Below, one piece after another: positions 60,313-64,000 of a stretch of DNA of 64,000 bases. Where the stretch lies: positions 46,917,021 to 46,981,020 of the forward strand of contig NC_083587.1 of the NCBI RefSeq assembly GCF_027579695.1, written 5' to 3'. The position numbers and the translations under genes were made by a program. This DNA is from Neoarius graeffei (Eukaryota > Chordata > Actinopteri > Siluriformes > Ariidae). The notes below the pieces were generated by a model that did not search any database, was not told the origin of the DNA, and saw only the letters and a program-made list of their open reading frames with translations. The number at the start of each line of letters is the position of its first letter. Position 1 is the first letter of the stretch.

Positions 60313-60702
60313 AGGGAGAGAGACCGAGAACAAGCAGGTTAAAAAAAAGAAAAAAAAAAACCTAGACAGAGACTGTGACTAAAGTCACAGTAATTTGTGC
60401 TAGCTGACCTTTGTCAATTGAAGGTCATTTTAGGGAACAAAATAAAAAAAAAAAAAAGATTAAAAACAAGATCAACTGTGAGCTACTGCTCACTTATGTA
60501 TCCCCCCGCTCTCGCTTAAATCAGAATGCAAGCAATCGAAGGAACAGGACACTTATTATGAACGTTAACTTCAACAAATAATGAACCCTGAAACAAGTAA
60601 GTAAAGAGCAGTGTCTCTCCCCAGGGATTTCAAATAGCATCCTGGTACACTGCCATTTGGAAATAGCATTTTGCTTCTTGAAATAGCGCCAAAATCCACC
60701 CT
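60313..60702. other. tex10 intron, nothing recognised
   Basis: Poly-A runs near 60347 and 60445; no gene. Confidence 0.3.
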
Positions 60703-60704
60703 AT

Positions 60705-61746
60705 AGACCCCTTTCACTGACGTCACCCGAAACCGGAAGTAAACAGACCCTGCGCCATTTTGGAAGACCAACAAACTCGTTATTAGGGGGAAATAACGGC
60801 AGCGGTATGTGAACCCACGAGAATAAAGTGGAGTGGCAAATGACTTAAACAAACAAATCTGAGCTGTTTTATTTATGATTTATTGGCCCAACAGTAGACT
60901 TGAAAGAAACCTGTGTGAGACTTGGCAAAAAACTGTGGATAAGTCTGTGCATGATCTGCGGACACTTTGAGGTAAGCAAACGCAAGAAATTCAGATTTAA
61001 AACATGCTAAATTGGCCCCAAGTTGATAACTGGATGAGGAGCAAGCCTCCCAGACTTCTACAATTTAATAATAATAATAATAATAATAATTATAATAATA
61101 ATAATTTAGGATGGTTTGGGGCTTGCTCGCTGCTGCCAGGTTGGTTGTTGAGTAGCCTGACTGTTTTTTTTTCTTGCGTGTGGTATCATTGTTGACGCGA
61201 GGTTGTTTTTTGAACATGCCAATGCGGACACGATTTCCCCTGATGAGTTATGACTTCAGACGCGATGCGTGTGTGGAGGTGCGGAGTCCGCGTGATATGT
61301 GCGCAAGATAGGCTTCTCATGTGTTTGGAGATCCGTGCTCTGAGACAAGCGCAAGCACACACACCCCCAAGGGAAAAAAAGGGACCCCCCGAAAATATCG
61401 GCATAGTTCGAACACTGAGTGTAGGCACTGGGTGTAAACAACAAATAGTTTACAATGTCTGGGTAGCAAACAGATGGCAGAATTGGTGTCCGGTCCTCCT
61501 TATGTTTCCATTCTCCCTTGCTGCGAGTCTTATCATATGGGTCAAACCCATCAATCACAGCCAGTTTCTCCACATACCGTGCCCTTTCTGCAACTGGTAA
61601 TGTACTCACATAACCCGAATTATCATCCATCGTGTCACTTTACTCTCGCTCGTACTTTGTTTTATATTGTGAGTGCATGTACTTGGTCTTCCAATATGGC
61701 GCCTAACAAAATCTCGCGGTGCGGTGACGTCATGTGAAAGGGGTCT
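60705..61746 (-). mobile_element. ISL2EU-like element
   Basis: Ends AGACCCCTTTCACTGACGTC and, inverted, AGACCCCTTTCACATGACGT, flanked by AT (60703-60704, 61747-61748). A 2-bp AT target and the coding fragment below fit ISL2EU. CCGGAAGT and TATGGCGCC-type promoter-like motifs lie inside both ends. (AAT)n at 61067-61103. Confidence 0.6.
61420..61630 (-). pseudogene. ISL2EU-type coding exon (SWIM/YqaJ-protein N-terminus)
   Basis: From ATG at 61630: MDDNSGYVSTLPVAERARYV, EKLAVIDGFDPYDKTRSKGE, then ILPSVCYPDIVNYLLFTPSA YT. The LPxVxYPDIVNYLxFTxSxYT block is what I recall from fish proteins carrying a SWIM finger and a YqaJ-like nuclease domain, linked to ISL2EU elements. The downstream domains are absent. 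Confidence 0.5.
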
Positions 61747-61748
61747 AT

Positions 61749-61919
61749 ATGTTTCGTAAATACATTCAGTCGGTAAACAGGAAGTTGATGTGCAACAGAC
61801 CTGAAAACGGTATACATGTTATAGAACCCCAAGCTGAAGCTCGATACCGAATATCAAGCAGTTGTGATTTGTAGTTGCTGAGAAAAGTGTTAGGAAAATT
61901 TTGTAAATCCACGCTATAT
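61749..61919 (+). repeat. noncoding repeat unit, left copy
   Basis: TTTCGTAAATACATTCAGT, ACAGACCTGAAAAC, TATAGAACCCCAAGCTGAAG and a TTGTAGTTGCTGAG block. The same unit reads again at 62776-62930, after the LTR element. Confidence 0.6.
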
Positions 61920-61924
61920 GTTTC

Positions 61925-62231
61925 TGTGGCAGCGGGGGGCATGGCCGAGCGTCAGTCTGTGAATGGAGGGCAGAGTCGGGGAAGGTGAGTGGTCGTATCG
62001 CTACACCAGTTGTCAATTAACATGTGTTTGTGTGTCTCCTCCAGTGACCGTGCCCTATAAAAGGAGAGTGAGAAGGGGAGGTTGGCGCCGAGGGCTTGAT
62101 AGTAGCCTGTGTGTGTGTGTATGTGAGAGAGTGTTTGAGTTGTGTGCTGAAAGGCACCAAAGATAATAATTAAGACGCAAACAACCGCCTGCCGTGCTTC
62201 TGTGCTCCACCCACATCAGGGTCTCTCTACA
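61925..62231 (+). repeat. left LTR (plus orientation)
   Basis: 307 bp, TGTGGCAGCG...CTCTCTACA. Contains CCCTATAAAAGGAG (TATA box, about 62053) and AATAATTAAGA near its end. Directly followed by G and a primer-binding-site-like sequence. Confidence 0.82.
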
Positions 62232-62232
62232 G

Positions 62233-62250
62233 TGGTGCCAAAATCCGGGA
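62233..62250 (+). promoter_or_regulatory. primer-binding site (left half)
   Basis: TGGTGCCAAAATCCGGGA, one base after the LTR; close to TGGTGCCGAAACCCGGGA used by many fish Gypsy-type elements. The right half keeps TGGTGCCGAAACCCAGGA (62480-62463, minus). Confidence 0.75.
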
Positions 62251-62272
62251 GAGTGCAGAAGGGAACAGCCCC

Positions 62273-62376
62273 ATGGAGTCCTCTCCGTTCAAGGACCTGA
62301 TCCATGGCCTCGCCACAGCCCAGCAGAACCAGCACCAAGCGTTGTTCTTGCTCCTTTCAGAGGGCGACCAGCGCTT
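62273..62376 (+). pseudogene. gag-like N-terminal fragment, left half
   Basis: ATG-started frame MESSPFKDLIHGLATAQQNQ, Gln/Leu-rich as in the N-termini of fish Gypsy-type gag proteins. It runs through the 30-bp spacer and then into the inverted half. The mirror frame starts at 62440 on the minus strand. Confidence 0.6.
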
Positions 62377-62481
62377 GGTGCTGGTTCTGCTGGGCTGTGG
62401 CGAGGCCATGGATCAGGTCCTTGAACGGAGAGGACTCCATGGGGCTGTTCCCTTCTGCACTCTCCTGGGTTTCGGCACCAC

Positions 62482-62775
62482 TGTCAAGAGACCCTGATGT
62501 GGGTGGAGCACAGAAGCATGGCAGGCGGTTGTTTGCACCTTTCTTTGTTGTTGCTTTTCAGTACACAACTCAAACTCTCTCTCATGCACACAGGCTACTA
62601 TCAAGCCCTCGGCACCGACCTCCCCTTCTCACTCTCCTTTTATAGGGCACGGTCACTGGAGGAGACACACAAACACACGTTAATTGACAACAGGTGTAGC
62701 GATACGACCACTCACTTTCCCTGACTCCGCCCTCCATTCACAGACTGACGCTCGGCCACGCCCCCCGCTGCCACA
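62482..62775 (-). repeat. right LTR (minus orientation)
   Basis: 294 bp, inverse complement of the left LTR with scattered differences and small deletions. TATA-like CCCTATAAAAGGAG is retained. Confidence 0.82.
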
Positions 62776-62780
62776 GTTTC

Positions 62781-63190
62781 GTAAATACATTCAGTTGGTA
62801 AACAGGAAGTCGATGTGCGACAGACCTGAAAACAGTATACACGGTATAGAACCCCAAGCTGAAGTTTGGTACAAAGTACCCAGTGGCTATTATTTGTGGT
62901 TGTTGAGCAAAAGGGTGTTGTTTCGGACGGACGGAGGGGAGATACAGATGGAGGTAAACGAGTATACCTCCCTTCTTTGGCGCAGGGGTATAAAAATCAT
63001 GAAACTTGACAGAGTTATAAGTGATTGAAAAAAAGCCCATTTTTCATGGATCATTCTGGTTTGGTGATCCGGATCACCACCAAAAGTCATAGCAACTTAA
63101 TTCAGCCCAGAGATGTTCTTCATGTAGCATCCTAAAGAAACATGTTACGGTAATAATAATAATAAATCATCATCATCATCATAATAAAAG
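62781..63190. repeat. noncoding repeat, right copy, and simple repeats
   Basis: Second copy of the 61749-61919 unit to about 62930, then GTTTCGGACGGACGGA and GGGGTATAAAAATCATGAAA, linking it to the 'ACGGACGG' family. (AAT)n/(CAT)n at 63150-63187. Confidence 0.5.
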
Positions 63191-63199
63191 TAGAAAGAT

Positions 63200-63435
63200 C
63201 CTGAGAGTAACAATTTGCGCCAGCAGTGCTAGCGCAAATTAATAACATATTCCTGCTGTTGTACATTTTCATTGTGCTGTCTAAACAACGCAGTTACAAC
63301 TCGGTAAAACGAAGCGATTATGCAGCCTGATAATAATTGCAATTCTTTTTTTTTTTTTGAAATTTCATCAAATCAAATCGTCGCAAATTTGTATCGCAAT
63401 TTATCTTCCCACGACATATCGTTACATACCCATCT
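63200..63435. mobile_element. hAT-like end fragment, related to 22351-24207
   Basis: TGCTGTCTAAACA, GCAGCCTGATAATAATTGCA and CGACATATCGTTACATACCC are inverse forms of blocks at 23555-23640 and at the left end (GGGATGTAATGATATATTG) of the 22.3-kb element. Left limit not defined. Confidence 0.55.
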
Positions 63436-63600
63436 TAGAAACAGAGATCCTTAAATCACATGGTGTCAACATTTTAAATATTTCAATGTTAGATTTTTTT
63501 GTAATATCTGTAAGAACACCACATTTATTAATTTATTCAAGCGATTTCTGATATTTTCATTTGACTTTTCTTAATCCAAGTAAAAAAAGGTCAAAAGGCG
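63436..63600. other. intron spacer, nothing recognised
   Basis: AT-rich sequence between the hAT fragment and the last SINE. Confidence 0.3.
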
Positions 63601-63613
63601 TCCACCCTACTCA

Positions 63614-63987
63614 TCTCATCTCATTATCTCTAGCTGCTTTATCCTGTCCTACAGGGTCGCAGGCAAGCTGGAGCCTATCCCAGCTGACTACGGGCGAAAG
63701 GCGGGGTACACCCTGGACAAGTCGCCAGGTCATCACAGGGCTGACACATAGACACAGACAACCATTCACACTCACATTCACACCTACGGTCAATTTAGAG
63801 TCACCAGTTAACCTAACCTGCATGTCTTTGGACTGTGGGGGAAACCGGAGCACCCAGAGGAAACCCACGCGGACACGGGGAGAACATGCAAACTCCACAC
63901 AGAAAGGCCCTCGCCGGCCACGGGGCTTGAACCCGGACCTTCTTGCTGTGAGGCGACAGTGCTAACCACTACGCCACCGTGCCGCCC
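63614..63987 (-). mobile_element. tRNA-headed SINE, copy K
   Basis: Full length, minus orientation, TSD TCCACCCTACTCA (63601-63613, 63988-64000); the right duplication is exactly the last 13 bases of the window. Confidence 0.92.
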
Positions 63988-64000
63988 TCCACCCTACTCA

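Larger units (their letters stand above)
61925..62775. mobile_element. palindromic (head-to-head) LTR retroelement
   Basis: Two inverted halves, 61925-62341 and 62372-62775, each with LTR, primer-binding site and the start of a gag-like frame, meet around a 30-bp spacer. External 5-bp duplication GTTTC (61920-61924, 62776-62780), as made by an LTR-element integrase. The order LTR>-PBS-gag>-<gag-PBS-<LTR has no room for pol. Confidence 0.85.

Overview
Vertebrate genomic DNA, almost certainly from a teleost fish. It has one split host gene with long introns. More than ten copies of a tRNA-headed fish SINE lie beside Tc1, hAT, PIF/Harbinger, Kolobok-like and ISL2EU-like DNA transposons, and (CA/GA/TA)n tracts are frequent. 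The mix is typical of catfish-like or other otophysan genomes, but the sequence alone does not fix the species.

The only host gene I can support is tex10 (testis-expressed 10, IPI1/Rix1-complex family), on the minus strand. Eight consecutive coding exons were read by hand: 60140-60309, 58790-58967, 43650-43738, 33039-33172, 12959-13039, 12706-12875, 7234-7444 and 1260-1370 (stop codon). Every junction is AG/GT, the phases agree throughout, and the order matches the C-terminal ~380 residues of vertebrate TEX10. The 5' exons lie beyond position 64000. Introns range from 83 bp to about 20 kb, so over 95% of the window is intron.

The introns are a dense, often nested collection of mobile elements. 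Region 1-13 kb holds Tc1 relics, two near-identical 1.6-kb Tc1-like copies, SINEs and a 158-bp palindrome. Region 13-25 kb holds three hAT-type elements bounded by 8-bp target duplications, with Harbinger MITEs and a smaller hAT inside them, and a 1.58-kb Tc1 with complete ends. Region 26-31 kb holds a small TA-flanked element with a DUF4817-like reading frame, then a 3.8-kb hAT carrying a Tigger/pogo element, a Tc1-type MITE with a Harbinger MITE inside, and a SINE. Region 33-43 kb holds another nested Tc1/hAT/hAT set, a 729-bp foldback flanked by TTAA, a Tc1-type element split by a LINE 3' end, and a Kolobok-like element with a P2X7-C-like exon. Region 44-64 kb holds inverted dispersed repeats, a long-TIR MITE in a (TA)n tract, a Tc1 relic, a Harbinger inserted in a SINE, a THAP-bearing Kolobok-like element, an ISL2EU-like element, and a head-to-head palindromic LTR retroelement with intact 5-bp target duplications.

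No gene cluster or novel multi-gene system was found. The most unusual items are the palindromic LTR element (61925-62775), the long foldback (35858-36586), the two TTAA elements carrying zinc-binding exons, the multi-frame open 66-bp minisatellite, and two Tc1 copies that share the same internal insertion.
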